A stretch of 56,015 bases of DNA from Tidjanibacter sp. (GCA_017936005.1 JAGBGK010000017.1:1-56015), one strand, 5' to 3'; numbered from the stretch's first letter, positions 33,587 through 41,519 are shown. Notes: a model not told the origin generated them from the sequence alone. Numbers and translations are program-made.

Positions 33587-33618
33587 CAAAGGTATATACA
33601 TTTTTCGTTATTTGCAAT
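33587..33618 (-). promoter_or_regulatory. Probable promoter of the XylR-type regulator
   Basis: On the minus strand TACCTTTG (33594-33587) matches TAnnTTTG. An approximate TTTG-like element (ATTG, 33618-33615) lies 20 bases upstream. Transcription would start about 35 bases before the ATG at 33545, in agreement with that start and against the upstream frame to 33704. Confidence 0.5.
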
Positions 33619-33691
33619 TTTTTTGAGGATTTTACCCCTCCTATCCTCAAAAAGCGCAATTTGGGTGTCATTTTGCGACACCACCCCACAA

Positions 33692-33721
33692 TAAGAAAAC
33701 CCACGCAATTTCTTGCGTGGG
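33692..33721 (-). terminator. Terminator after the phosphate transporter
   Basis: On the minus strand CCCACGCAA pairs with TTGCGTGGG (arms 33721-33713 and 33708-33700) and is followed by TTTTCTTATT. It lies 43 bases after the stop of the PiT gene. Confidence 0.88.
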
Positions 33722-33763
33722 CTCCCCATTTTTCCTAATTTTATTCACCTAACCTTTCAGCAC

Positions 33764-35989
33764 CTATTTTGCCTCTGTTCTCTGTGCCTCAACAAAGTAC
33801 TTCTGCGACTTCAAAAGGTTGCGGCTCTGCAACACCATCGTCTTTGTTTCGTTCAAGATGGTCAGGTAGAGCATACTTGCTTTGGTAGAGGTTGAGTTGT
33901 TCTGAATACGGCGCAGCTGGTTCTTAATGGCCTGTGCAATCAGGTCGAAGAGTTCATCACGCATTGCCAGCACAAGGTCAATCTGTGCGAAATCGTTCGC
34001 CTGCAACATATCGTTGATGCGGTTATAGAGCTCCGACACGGAGTTGTTGATTGCTGTGAGGTCCTCCACCTGCTCTTCGCTCATACCACGGTGGTTGTTG
34101 TCGATGTGCTCATAGCAGGGACGGGTGATGTGGACAAGTGCCTTACACATCTCGCTGATGTAGTCCACAACCTGAACGTAGTAGTGGCCCGTGTCGATGT
34201 AGTTCTCCTCGTGGAACTTGTGGAGCGTAGGCAGCATTGCATATTTGCGCTCGCGTGCCGCATAGAAGAGGTCGTTGCTCTGGCGCACGAGTGTGCGGAG
34301 TGCCTTGCGGTCCTCTTTGAGGGTAGCTGCAATGGTCTGTGCATAGATGTCGGTAGTGGTCTGCATAGTCTGGCACACCTCGGTAATGAGCGTACCGAGA
34401 GCCTCGTCTTGGTCATCCGAGAAGGCAACCTTCACGGACTCCTGCTCGGTCTCTTTCTTCTTGCTCTTCTTGGGCAGCATCAAATAGACACACAAGATTG
34501 AGAGCGCGATGATGGCCACCACTCCGCCCCAGAGGAGCAACAATGTGATGACAATCGAGAGAATAAACGCTGCAAAACCTGTGAGGAACCAACCTGCCAC
34601 CACGGTAATTACACCTGTGATGCGATACACTGCGCTCTCACGACCCCACGCCTTGTCTGCCAACGACGAACCCATTGCCACCATAAAAGTAACGTAGGTG
34701 GTCGAAAGGGGCAGCTGCAACGATGTACCGATAATAATCAGCATCGAGCCTGCGGTGAGGTTTACCACGGCACGAATGAGGTCAAACCGTCCTTGGTCGG
34801 CGGCCATCTCCGATGCAGCAGGAGTCTCAAAACGACGTGCCACAGCATTCTGCCAACTCTTGGGAGTGTGGTCCTCAAACCAACGGCTACACGACACTGC
34901 CACCCTCACAATAGCCCTCGAAAATGCGGTGGAGCCAAACTTCTCATTACCATCATCCTGAGTGGAAGCAAGGCTAAGCTCTGTCTCGGAAACATTCTCT
35001 GCCTTCGAAGAGGTGCAAAGCACCACAACCATAATCAAGCCGGAGAGCACAAGGAAGATGGTGTCTGCCTTCACGGGGTTATTAAGCGCACCCATAAGCA
35101 TATTGGGGTCGCCCGTCTGCTGGGCAATCTTCCACGAATCCAGACCTGCCAGAGGTACACCGATGAAGTTCACAAGGTCGTTACCTGCAAAGGCCAACGC
35201 CAGCGAAAAAGTACCCGCAAGGATGGTTATTTTGAGAATGTTCACTTTGAGTTTCTGCAACAAGAACAGCAACAGCGAGCTGATGGCATAGACAACCAGC
35301 AAACAAATAGCCGTGTGCTCATTGATGTATGCCACCAAATCCACAGCCAAGCCCGACGATTTCAGACCTTTGATAAGTGCAAAATAGATGATAATGGTGA
35401 ATGCTACACCACACCAAAGCGCACCATAACGACGGAGTTGTTTGTGATAGCGGAACGTGAAGAGAAGGCGGCTGAAAAACATCAGTATCGTACCTGTGAT
35501 GAAGGCCAACACGACCGAAAGCAGAATACCCGCAATCATTGCCAGCGCCTTGCCGGAGTTGATGAGCGTTTCGGGCGTGCCATCGGGGCCAATCACGGGC
35601 TCTTTGAAGATGCTCACTGCAATAGCCGAGCCGAGCAAGCCGAACACGAGGGCTACGGTAGTCGAGGTGGGCAGACCGAGCGAATTGAATACATCCAACA
35701 GAATCACGTTGGCAAACATCACACCCGTAAAGAGCATTATCACTTCGTGGAAGGTGAAGAACTCGGGGTAGTAAACACCGCTACGGGCCACCTCCATCAT
35801 ACCGCTCGAAGTGAGCGCACCGATGATGATACCCACCGAGGCCACCGCGAGGATGACCTTCTTGGGTGCTGCCTTGGAACCGAGTGCCGAGTTAAGGAAG
35901 TTTACTGCGTCATTGGATACGCCCACATAGAGGCCTCCCACTGCCAAGAGAAGCAGTACGATGACAAGAAATGTGTAGATTGCTGACAT
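33764..35989 (-). CDS. PiT-family inorganic phosphate transporter with PhoU-like C-terminal domain
   Basis: A 741-residue inner membrane protein. The first 520 residues contain about 10 to 12 helices with the two PiT signature repeats, GVSNDAVNFLNSALGSKAAP and the second inverted half (AGNDLVNFIGVPLAGLDSW). The tail (about 525-741, EALGTLITEVCQTMQTTTDIYAQ...) is predicted all-helical and resembles PhoU-type regulators. It probably imports phosphate with a proton or sodium ion, with the tail sensing or gating. It is expressed alone: a -7-like box (TACATTTG, 36030-36023) precedes it and a terminator follows. Many long open frames on the opposite strand are shadows caused by strong codon bias. 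Confidence 0.88.
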   Translation of the reverse strand: MSAIYTFLVIVLLLLAVGGLYVGVSNDAVNFLNSALGSKAAPKKVILAVASVGIIIGALTSSGMMEVARSGVYYPEFFTFHEVIMLFTGVMFANVILLDVFNSLGLPTSTTVALVFGLLGSAIAVSIFKEPVIGPDGTPETLINSGKALAMIAGILLSVVLAFITGTILMFFSRLLFTFRYHKQLRRYGALWCGVAFTIIIYFALIKGLKSSGLAVDLVAYINEHTAICLLVVYAISSLLLFLLQKLKVNILKITILAGTFSLALAFAGNDLVNFIGVPLAGLDSWKIAQQTGDPNMLMGALNNPVKADTIFLVLSGLIMVVVLCTSSKAENVSETELSLASTQDDGNEKFGSTAFSRAIVRVAVSCSRWFEDHTPKSWQNAVARRFETPAASEMAADQGRFDLIRAVVNLTAGSMLIIIGTSLQLPLSTTYVTFMVAMGSSLADKAWGRESAVYRITGVITVVAGWFLTGFAAFILSIVITLLLLWGGVVAIIALSILCVYLMLPKKSKKKETEQESVKVAFSDDQDEALGTLITEVCQTMQTTTDIYAQTIAATLKEDRKALRTLVRQSNDLFYAARERKYAMLPTLHKFHEENYIDTGHYYVQVVDYISEMCKALVHITRPCYEHIDNNHRGMSEEQVEDLTAINNSVSELYNRINDMLQANDFAQIDLVLAMRDELFDLIAQAIKNQLRRIQNNSTSTKASMLYLTILNETKTMVLQSRNLLKSQKYFVEAQRTEAK

Positions 35990-36022
35990 ATATTTTTATG
36001 TGTCTAATATTGTTTCGCACCG

Positions 36023-36030
36023 CAAATGTA
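36023..36030 (-). promoter_or_regulatory. Probable -7 box of the phosphate transporter
   Basis: TACATTTG on the minus strand lies 34 bases upstream of the ATG at 35989. A TTGG (36052-36049) about 18 bases further up is a weak -33 candidate. The gap 36031-36178 shows nothing else I can name. Confidence 0.4.
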
Positions 36031-36178
36031 ACCCAATATTTAAGACAGCCAAGCCCTTTGTTCCTTAATTAACAATTACTTAATATCCCCCTAACGCAAA
36101 TTTAACATTAGCACGACAACAATCTCAATTTTGCACATAAAAGAGTATTTTCGCACACATTCCCGAGTGTTGCTGCAC

Positions 36179-36210
36179 AAAAAAGGCGGCAACCCACACG
36201 GGTTACCGCC
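36179..36210 (-). terminator. Terminator after the nucleoside permease
   Basis: On the minus strand GGCGGTAACCC and GGGTTGCCGCC pair with one U-G wobble and are followed by TTTTTT. The wobble is a pair only in the minus-strand RNA, supporting that direction. It lies about 27 bases after the stop of the permease. Confidence 0.88.
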
Positions 36211-36236
36211 CAATATCGCATCACAACAGTCCCTTT

Positions 36237-37496
36237 TTAGGCTTTGTTGGGCTCGTGTTTATACTTGAAAACAATGGCAAACAGCAGGGCAACAACCAAT
36301 GCGTATGCCGCAAAGATGTACCACGCTGTGCTCCAACCTGCTGCCTGCTCGGCCAGAGGTTTGGAGTTGACACAAGCGTTCACAACAGCCTGTGCCGAAA
36401 GGGTACCAACCGTTGCACCAATACCGTTGGTCATCATCATAAAGACACCCTGTGCACTTGAACGAATCTCTGGCTCGGTGGACTGGTCAACAAAGAGCGA
36501 GCCGCTGATGTTGAAGAAGTCAAACGCAATACCATAGACAATCATCGAGAGGATGAACATCCACACACCGCCACCGGGGTTGCCTGCACCAAACAGACCA
36601 AAGCGGAACACCCAAGCAAACATCGCCATAAGCATAACTTTCTTAATACCGAACTTACGCAAGCAGATGGGAATGAGAAGGATGCAGAGTGTTTCACTCA
36701 CCTGCGAGAGGGAGATGAGCATATTGGAGTGCTGAACACCAAAGGTGTCGGCATACTCGGGGATGGCCTCAAAACTACCGAGGAAGGGGTTGGCAAAGCC
36801 ATTGGTAATCTGCAACGACACGCCCAGCAACATCGAGAAGATGAAGAAGATGGCCATCTTTTTCTGCTTGAAGAGCGCAAAGGCTTTCAGACCAAGAGCA
36901 TCCGCAAGGCTCTTCTTCTCGGCACTCTTATTCACAGCACAAGCAGGCAGTGTGAGTGCATAGGCACCAAACACCAAACCGATAACGCCGGAGAATACGA
37001 GCTGTTTGGCGTTGGCCTGGAAGCCGAGAGCATCAGTGAGAAGCATTGCGCAGATGAAGCCCACGGTACCGAATACACGAATGGGCGGGAAGTGCTTAAC
37101 GGTATCCATACCTGCGCCCTCCAAAGCCGAGTAGGCCACCGAGTTGGAGAGGGCAATGGTGGGCATAAAGAATGCCACGCTGAACGAGTAGAGTGTAAAG
37201 AGAGTTGCAAACTCGGGTGTCGCAGTCGAAAGGCCATAGACTCCTGCGGCCAACATCAACGCACCGGCCATAGTGTGGCAGATACTCAACACCTTCTGTG
37301 CGGGCAGCCAACGGTCGGCCACGATACCTGCCAATGCGGGCATAAAGATTGAGACCACACCCTGCATAGCATAGAACCAACCAATGTTCTCTGCCATACC
37401 TGCACCTGCAAGGTAGCGGCCCATACTTGTCAGATAGGCTCCCCACACTGCATATTGCAGGAAGTTCATAATAATCAAGCGAATTTTCAGTTTCAT
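36237..37496 (-). CDS. NupG-like nucleoside:proton symporter (MFS)
   Basis: A 419-residue inner membrane protein with about 12 helices. The start MKLKIRLIIMNFLQYAVWGAY and the following GRYLAGAGMAENIGWFYAMQG are the standard opening of the nucleoside:H+ symporter family (NHS, NupG/XapB). PPIRVFGTVGFI in the fifth helix region and GIAFDFFNISGSLFVDQS in the tenth are also conserved. It probably imports nucleosides with protons. It is alone: a -7-like box (TATATTTG, 37555-37548) lies 52 bases upstream and a terminator follows. Nothing links it functionally to the carbohydrate locus. Confidence 0.9.
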   Translation of the reverse strand: MKLKIRLIIMNFLQYAVWGAYLTSMGRYLAGAGMAENIGWFYAMQGVVSIFMPALAGIVADRWLPAQKVLSICHTMAGALMLAAGVYGLSTATPEFATLFTLYSFSVAFFMPTIALSNSVAYSALEGAGMDTVKHFPPIRVFGTVGFICAMLLTDALGFQANAKQLVFSGVIGLVFGAYALTLPACAVNKSAEKKSLADALGLKAFALFKQKKMAIFFIFSMLLGVSLQITNGFANPFLGSFEAIPEYADTFGVQHSNMLISLSQVSETLCILLIPICLRKFGIKKVMLMAMFAWVFRFGLFGAGNPGGGVWMFILSMIVYGIAFDFFNISGSLFVDQSTEPEIRSSAQGVFMMMTNGIGATVGTLSAQAVVNACVNSKPLAEQAAGWSTAWYIFAAYALVVALLFAIVFKYKHEPNKA

Positions 37497-37605
37497 AGTT
37501 TTTTGTAGTGTTATGTTTATGTGACTATTTTTTTACTTTGCTAACCACAAATATACGAAAATCTCAACATATCACTCCACAATGAGGAGTTTTTTATGCA
37601 ACGTA

Positions 37606-38030
37606 GCCACAAAAACAAAGCCCCCACTCTTTCGAGTAGGGGCTAATAGGTGTTATACTATATGGGGTTGACAGCGTTTCGGTATGGGATTGACGGCGCT
37701 TCGCTTGTCCATCCCTTCTTTTGCAGAGCAAAGTCTACACTCGGAGTGCCCGAAGGCACCCGCGGGGCAGTTGCACAACAATTAATTCAGCCATAATGCC
37801 CACGGGCAGCAGTTTTGTTTTTGTGGCCACATTCTTTGTGAGCAAGCTCACAGAATGGCCACGCTCGTCAGCACTTCGGTATGGGATTGACGGCGCTTCG
37901 CTTGTCCATCCCGTGTGCTGCCGCAGGGCAGTTGCACAACAATTAATTCAGCCATGATGCCCACGGGCAGCAGTTTTGTTTTTGTGGCCACATTCTTTGT
38001 GAGCAAGCTCACAGAATGGCCGCAAAAACA
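37606..38030. repeat. Tandem repeats derived from the tRNA-Glu 3' end and terminator
   Basis: Most of the 37497-38070 gap is repetitive. Two head-to-tail units of about 150 to 190 bases begin at 37680 and about 37878, each opening CGGTATGGGATTGACGGCG. This resembles the reverse complement of the tRNA-Glu T arm and acceptor end (CGGTATGGGATTCGAACCC at 38075). Each unit continues with ACAACAATTAATTCAGCC, the inverted form of the sequence just after the real tRNA, and a GGCCA...TGGCC hairpin around GTGAGCAAGCTCAC. A degenerate terminator copy lies at about 37617-37642 (AGCCCC...GGGGCT with a TTTC loop), like the one at 38032-38057. A 24-base module at 37737-37760 recurs inverted at 55335-55358. 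Confidence 0.6.
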
Positions 38031-38057
38031 AAGCCCCTGCTCTTTCGAGCAGGGGCT
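38025..38057 (-). terminator. Terminator of tRNA-Glu
   Basis: On the minus strand AGCCCCTGCTC and GAGCAGGGGCT pair perfectly over a GAAA tetraloop (arms 38057-38047 and 38042-38032), followed by TTGTTTTTG. It lies 14 bases after the tRNA 3' end. Confidence 0.9.
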
Positions 38058-38070
38058 GAATTAATTGTTG

Positions 38071-38145
38071 TACTCGGTATGGGATTCGAACCCATGATTT
38101 CAAGAATGAGAATCTTGCGTCCTGGACCAGCTAGACGAACCGAGC
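38071..38145 (-). tRNA. tRNA-Glu (anticodon CTC)
   Basis: A complete cloverleaf on the minus strand, 75 bases. The acceptor stem GCTCGGT pairs with ACCGAGT (a G-U pair at the end). The D arm is GTCTAGCTGGTCCAGGAC, and the anticodon stem CAAGA/TCTTG holds the loop TTCTCAT, so the anticodon is CTC and it reads GAG. The T arm is ATGGGTTCGAATCCCAT. The discriminator base is A and CCA is not encoded. It has a consensus promoter at 38165-38195 and a strong terminator at 38025-38057. No other tRNA adjoins it, but decayed partial copies of its 3' part lie downstream. Confidence 0.96.
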
Positions 38146-38164
38146 TTGTTCCGTTTTGGTGGTG

Positions 38165-38195
38165 CAAAGATAGAGCAAATTTTTTTACCTCCAAA
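38165..38195 (-). promoter_or_regulatory. Promoter of tRNA-Glu
   Basis: TTTG (38195-38192), a 19-base spacer, then TATCTTTG (38172-38165) on the minus strand: an exact Bacteroidota consensus promoter. It predicts transcription starting about 10 bases before the mature tRNA 5' end. Confidence 0.75.
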
Positions 38196-38318
38196 AAAAA
38201 CTAAAGAAAAATTTAATTTTTCGTGCATTTTTATACAAAACACACCAAAAACCCCACCATATTATATATAGGTAAAGGCATACTTAAACACAATCACTCT
38301 CCCCTATCGCCCTTATCT

Positions 38319-38387
38319 TCCCTAAACTCCCTAAACTCATTAAAGTCCCTTTTATTCACGGGTTACATTTTTGTTACCCGTGAGTGA
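38319..38387. repeat. Nine-base repeat array and adjacent hairpin
   Basis: CCCTAAACT, CCCTAAACT, CATTAAAGT, CCCTTTTAT form a short array with a 9-base period, the inverted relative of the array at 2056-2104. It is followed at 38356-38384 by a hairpin in which TCACGGGT and ACCCGTGA pair around TACATTTTTGTT. In both places the 9-base array comes just before a long hairpin element. Nothing in 38196-38318 looks like a gene. Confidence 0.55.
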
Positions 38388-38400
38388 AATGGTGGGAGCA

Positions 38401-38717
38401 CCACACAAAAAAGCTGATTATCTCGGAGGAAATTTTGCAAGCACAGCCTGTTTTGTTATTTTGGCTGGAGTGCAGCCAAGCGTTCGATAGCACAAAAAAA
38501 CGCACAGAACGAGATGAATGCAAGGCAGCGTCAGAATGACGCTTCCCCTATTTTGGCCGTGGGGTTTATTAGGCATTGAGTTGCCCCACAAAAAACTGAT
38601 TATCTCGGAGGAAATTTTGTGCCAAAAGAAGGAGCGAGTCCGCAGCCTACTTGGCGTAGGTGAGGAACTCGCTCTCTGAATTTTGGTGCAAAATTTACCC
38701 GAGAGAATCGGTTTTTT
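38401..38717. repeat. Long imperfect hairpin element, unit 2 (3' of the zinc ribbon gene)
   Basis: Relative of the element at 2121-2335. The outer arms are 38590-38623 and 38685-38717, based on CTGATTATCTCGG opposite CCGAGAGAATCGG; this sequence differs from unit 1 yet still pairs. Inner stem GAGCGAGT (38632-38639) pairs with ACTCGCTC (38667-38674), and CCTAC (38646-38650) with GTAGG (38656-38660), replacing TTTGC/GCAAA of the other units. The constant motif CCGCAG (38640-38645) faces TGAGGA (38661-38666). A second module with another CTGATTATCTCGG lies at 38412-38560. The T run of the outer arm merges with the stop codon at 38716-38718. Confidence 0.8.
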
Positions 38718-39477
38718 ACTCTTCGGAATCGTCGTGCACAAGAATACGTCCACAATACTCGCAGATGATAATCCTCTTGCCCTGACGAATCTCGCTCTGA
38801 CGCTGGGGAGGAATACGGTTGAAGCAACCACCACAAGCATCCCTCTTCACGGGAACAACAGCCAAACCATTGCGAACATTCGAACGGATACGGCCATAGG
38901 CGGTGAGCAACCTCTCGTCGATAACCAGACGAGCCTTGTCTGCCTGTGCCTGCAATGCCTCAACATCCTTTGCGGTCTCTGCATCAATACCCTCCAACTC
39001 GGTGCGTTTGTTGTTGAGGTCAATCATACGGTCAGCCTTCACAGCCTCTGCCTCTTCGAGTTTCTGCTTCTTGGCCTTCATTGCCACAGAGTACTCTTTG
39101 AGGTGCTTCTCGCTGAGCTGAACCTCCAACTGCTGATACTCAATCTCTTTGCTGATGGCATCAAACTCGCGATTGTTACGTACATTCTGCTGCTGCTCCT
39201 CATACTTTGCAATCTGCATTTTGCTCTGCTCGATTTCCTCTTTTGCCTGACGGGTGAGAGCCGTAATTTCGTCTATCTCGGACTGGATGTGAGCGATGCG
39301 GGTTTGGAGTCCTGCAACCTCATCTTCAAGGTCAGCTACCTCCATAGGGAGCTCACCCTTAATCTTGTTGATTTCGTCAATCCTCGAATCGATTTTCTGC
39401 AACTCATACAGGGCCTTAATGCGCTCCTGCATAGTGTAATCCACGCCCTCGGTGGCTTTTTTGTTGGTTGTTGCCAT
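38716..39477 (-). CDS. Coiled-coil protein with C-terminal C4 zinc ribbon
   Basis: I start at ATG 39477 (MATTNKKATEGVDYTMQERI, 253 residues); the longer frame to 39534 adds sequence not typical of the family. Residues 20-180 are one long coiled coil rich in Glu, Lys and Gln (LQKIDSRIDEINKIKGELP, KEIEYQQLEVQLSEKHLKEY). The C terminus contains the zinc ribbon CGGCFNRIPPQ...IIICEYCGRIL, with Cys pairs CxxC and CxxC. This is the PF02591 type common in Bacteroidota; the function is not settled, with suggested nucleic-acid or trafficking roles. It is 60 bases after the Nif3-like gene and is followed directly by the long hairpin element. Confidence 0.9.
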   Translation of the reverse strand: MATTNKKATEGVDYTMQERIKALYELQKIDSRIDEINKIKGELPMEVADLEDEVAGLQTRIAHIQSEIDEITALTRQAKEEIEQSKMQIAKYEEQQQNVRNNREFDAISKEIEYQQLEVQLSEKHLKEYSVAMKAKKQKLEEAEAVKADRMIDLNNKRTELEGIDAETAKDVEALQAQADKARLVIDERLLTAYGRIRSNVRNGLAVVPVKRDACGGCFNRIPPQRQSEIRQGKRIIICEYCGRILVHDDSEE

Positions 39478-39537
39478 AGTCTTGTATATTCTGTGTTTCG
39501 TTGTTTTTGGTTGAAATTGCTCACGCCCACCCATCTA

Positions 39538-40320
39538 CTAAATCTTGTATTTTACGGGGTTTTCGGCACAAGCACTCTTGCGGAGTGCAAAAGTAGTTAT
39601 TTTTTTTGATAATATATCAAACAAAATTTCAATTGCGCAAATTTCGCTCTCAAAATGGCCAGCATCCACCAGCACCATACGGTCGGCATCCACAAAGTCG
39701 TGGTACTTGAAGTCGGCAGCAAGGTAGAGGTCGGCACCCGACATTTCGGCCACCTCAATGAGGCCACCGCCCGAGCCACTACAAATGGCCACCCTCTGCA
39801 CCGAGTCTATTCTCACCGTGCTATGGCGCAGAGCGACCACACCGAGGACATCCTTGATGCGTGCCAGAAACTCCTCCGTTGCCACCGCCTCGGGCAGTTC
39901 GCCCACGACTCCGATGCCAACCCCCTCCACCGCACTCGGCTCCAAGAGGGCGACCACATTCAAGCCGAGCAGGGCAGCCAAGTGGTGGCTGATACCCCTT
40001 TGGGGTGCGCTATCGAGGTTAGTGTGGGCCGCATAGAGTGCAATGCCGTGGCGGATGGCTTTGGCGATGGTGCGTTGCTGGCGGTTTTCATCGGCGAGGC
40101 GTTTGATGGGGCGGAAGATTATGGGGTGGTGGGTAACAACCATTTGACACCCTTCGCTTATGGCCTCCTCCACAACCTCCTCGGTGGCATCCAGCGCAAT
40201 AAGCACCCTCTCCACCTCGGCCTCCGGACTACCAACCACAAGGCCCGCATTGTCGTAACTCTCCTGCCAAGCCAGAGGCACCTCGGCCTCCAACAGCGCA
40301 ACAATATCTTTGACTTTCAT
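39538..40320 (-). CDS. Nif3-like dinuclear metal centre protein
   Basis: A 260-residue Nif3/YbgI-family protein (DUF34). The N terminus KVKDIVALLEAEVPLAWQESYDNAGLVVG is diagnostic. Metal ligands are in VVTHHPIIF (His-His) and AAHTNLDSAPQRGISHHLA, with the last ligands in VDAGHFESE near the C terminus. It lacks the PII-like insert that lengthens many Bacteroidota members to about 365 residues, so it matches the short YbgI form. Proposed activity is GTP cyclohydrolase-like or metal-related; physiological role is unsettled. It lies 60 bases upstream of the zinc ribbon gene and 23 after the MerR-like gene, a common neighbourhood in the phylum. Confidence 0.92.
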   Translation of the reverse strand: MKVKDIVALLEAEVPLAWQESYDNAGLVVGSPEAEVERVLIALDATEEVVEEAISEGCQMVVTHHPIIFRPIKRLADENRQQRTIAKAIRHGIALYAAHTNLDSAPQRGISHHLAALLGLNVVALLEPSAVEGVGIGVVGELPEAVATEEFLARIKDVLGVVALRHSTVRIDSVQRVAICSGSGGGLIEVAEMSGADLYLAADFKYHDFVDADRMVLVDAGHFESEICAIEILFDILSKKITTFALRKSACAENPVKYKI

Positions 40321-40343
40321 CGCTCTATCCTACTGTGGTATCA

Positions 40344-41045
40344 TTAAAAAAGCGTCTGTTCGATGACCTGACTCTTTGCCTCTTTGGAGTTCTTTTTGGC
40401 CACAGCCAAACGTATATCTTCGGGCGAGAAGAGGTTTCCTCCTATTAGCGTTCCCACCTTCGCACCACGAGGTGTCTTCTTGTGTGATTCTTCGGCAGAT
40501 GGTTGTGGCTGGGGCTCCAATTGGAACTCGGCCAACTTCTCGGCGGGCTTGGCCGTGGGTGTAGGCTCGGTGGCCTCAACCTCAACAGCAGGCTCCGCTA
40601 CCACCTCTTCCACCTCAATTGGTGCAGGGGCCACAGGCGCAGGCGAGGTAACCACCGGTTCTACCTCAACATCGGCATCCTCCTCAATCTCAATCACCTC
40701 CGTGTCTATACCCATCTCGGCCTTCAATGCGGCAAGCATATTGCGTATGTTTTTGAGCCTTTCGACAATCTCGGCATCGTGGCTCACCCCCTCGGGATTG
40801 TTACGCATACGTTTGCGAGCACCTTCGAGGGTCATACCTTGCTCTTTGACAAGGTGGTATATGAGTCGGAGGTTATCCACATCTTTGGGAGTGTATTTGC
40901 GGTGTCCTCGGCTGTCCTTTTTGATTTTCAGCACGGGAAATTCCTCCTCCCAGAAGCGTAACAACGAAGCGTTCACACCGAACAATTCGCACACCTCGCC
41001 CACGGAATAGTAAATTTTACCTTTGGGATGAACTATCTCTTCCAT
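40344..41045 (-). CDS. MerR-family transcriptional regulator with Pro/Glu-rich linker
   Basis: The start is ATG 41045 (MEEIVHPKGKIYYSVGEVCE), giving 233 residues; an earlier frame to 41099 is not typical. Residues 12-80 are a MerR winged helix (YYSVGEVCELFGVNASLLRFW, then SRGHRKYTPKDVDNLRLIYHL). A short dimerisation helix follows (VERLKNIRNMLAALKAEMG). Residues 115-195 are a low-complexity Pro/Ala/Glu/Val linker. A conserved tail (GTLIGGNLFSPEDIRLAVAKK) closes the protein. No metal-binding Cys pattern is visible, so it is probably not a metal sensor. It overlaps the promoter region of the divergent riboflavin kinase-like gene, which it might influence. Confidence 0.87.
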   Translation of the reverse strand: MEEIVHPKGKIYYSVGEVCELFGVNASLLRFWEEEFPVLKIKKDSRGHRKYTPKDVDNLRLIYHLVKEQGMTLEGARKRMRNNPEGVSHDAEIVERLKNIRNMLAALKAEMGIDTEVIEIEEDADVEVEPVVTSPAPVAPAPIEVEEVVAEPAVEVEATEPTPTAKPAEKLAEFQLEPQPQPSAEESHKKTPRGAKVGTLIGGNLFSPEDIRLAVAKKNSKEAKSQVIEQTLF

Positions 41046-41055
41046 AAAAAATGCG

Positions 41056-41063
41056 TATATTTG
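41056..41063 (+). promoter_or_regulatory. Probable -7 box of the riboflavin kinase-like gene
   Basis: TATATTTG matches TAnnTTTG on the plus strand. Transcription would begin at about 41070, downstream of the ATG at 41028 that opens the frame, so that ATG cannot be used from this promoter. No TTTG at the right distance is visible, so the call is moderate. Confidence 0.4.
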
Positions 41064-41105
41064 GCGCAAGATAGTAATTCTTTTGCGGAAAGACAACAAT
41101 TAGTT

Positions 41106-41501
41106 TTGAAAACCAACACTCTAAATATAAAATTGGTAGGTGAGGTTATCTACGGCAATGGTTTAGGTCGCACACTGGGCTTTCCCACAGCCAACCTTCA
41201 CGCTTCGGAAGAGGTAGCCGAGATTACCAGCGGAGTCTATGCTGCGGTGGCCACCGTTGACAACATCCCACATCCTGCTGTGGTTAACATTGGTCGCAGT
41301 CCTTCGGTTGTGGAGAATGGTGCGGTGCGTATCGAGGCCCACCTGCTCGACTTCGAGGGCAACCTCTATGGTCGCACATTGGAGGTAGAGTTGCTCCACT
41401 TCCTGCGCCCCGAACAGAAGTTCGCCTCTCGTGAAGCACTCTGCGAGCAGATAGCCAAAGACTGCACACAAACCCGCAAATTGCTGACGGTTGTCGGTTG
41501 A
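41106..41501 (+). CDS. Stand-alone riboflavin kinase (flavokinase) domain
   Basis: The protein corresponds only to the C-terminal flavokinase module of bifunctional RibF. GEVIYGNGLGRTLGFPTANL is the nucleotide- and flavin-binding signature, ITSGVYAAVATVD and HPAVVNIGRSPSV follow, and RIEAHLLDFEGNLYGRTLEV plus FLRPEQKFASREALCEQIA finish the domain. The N-terminal FAD synthetase half is absent. Frame extends to an ATG at 41028, but that lies inside the divergent MerR gene and before the predicted promoter, so I prefer the TTG at 41106 (131 residues). It phosphorylates riboflavin to FMN in the cytoplasm. A full-length RibF is expected elsewhere in the genome. A bidirectional terminator follows. 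Confidence 0.8.
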   Translation: MKTNTLNIKLVGEVIYGNGLGRTLGFPTANLHASEEVAEITSGVYAAVATVDNIPHPAVVNIGRSPSVVENGAVRIEAHLLDFEGNLYGRTLEVELLHFLRPEQKFASREALCEQIAKDCTQTRKLLTVVG

Positions 41502-41516
41502 CGGTCGACGGTCGAC
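41487..41516. repeat. Seven-base (TTGACGG/TCGACGG) simple repeat
   Basis: A short run of 7-base units (cggttga, cggtcga, cggtcga) overlaps the 3' end of the riboflavin kinase gene and continues past its stop. The same units recur at 50553-50583 between mreC and mreD, there preceded by GAAAATT-type repeats. Confidence 0.6.
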
Positions 41517-41519
41517 AAA

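Noticed and set aside
34793-35986. Open frame of 397 codons opposite the phosphate transporter
   Set aside because: Rich in His, Gln and Arg with no fold signature; shadow of a conserved membrane protein.
37606-38030. CRISPR-like repeats beside tRNA-Glu
   Set aside because: The units are about 150 to 190 bases long, too few, and lack a regular repeat-spacer pattern; no cas gene is present.
38146-38318. A second tRNA or small RNA upstream of tRNA-Glu
   Set aside because: Only a promoter and AT-rich sequence are visible; no cloverleaf or stable hairpin.
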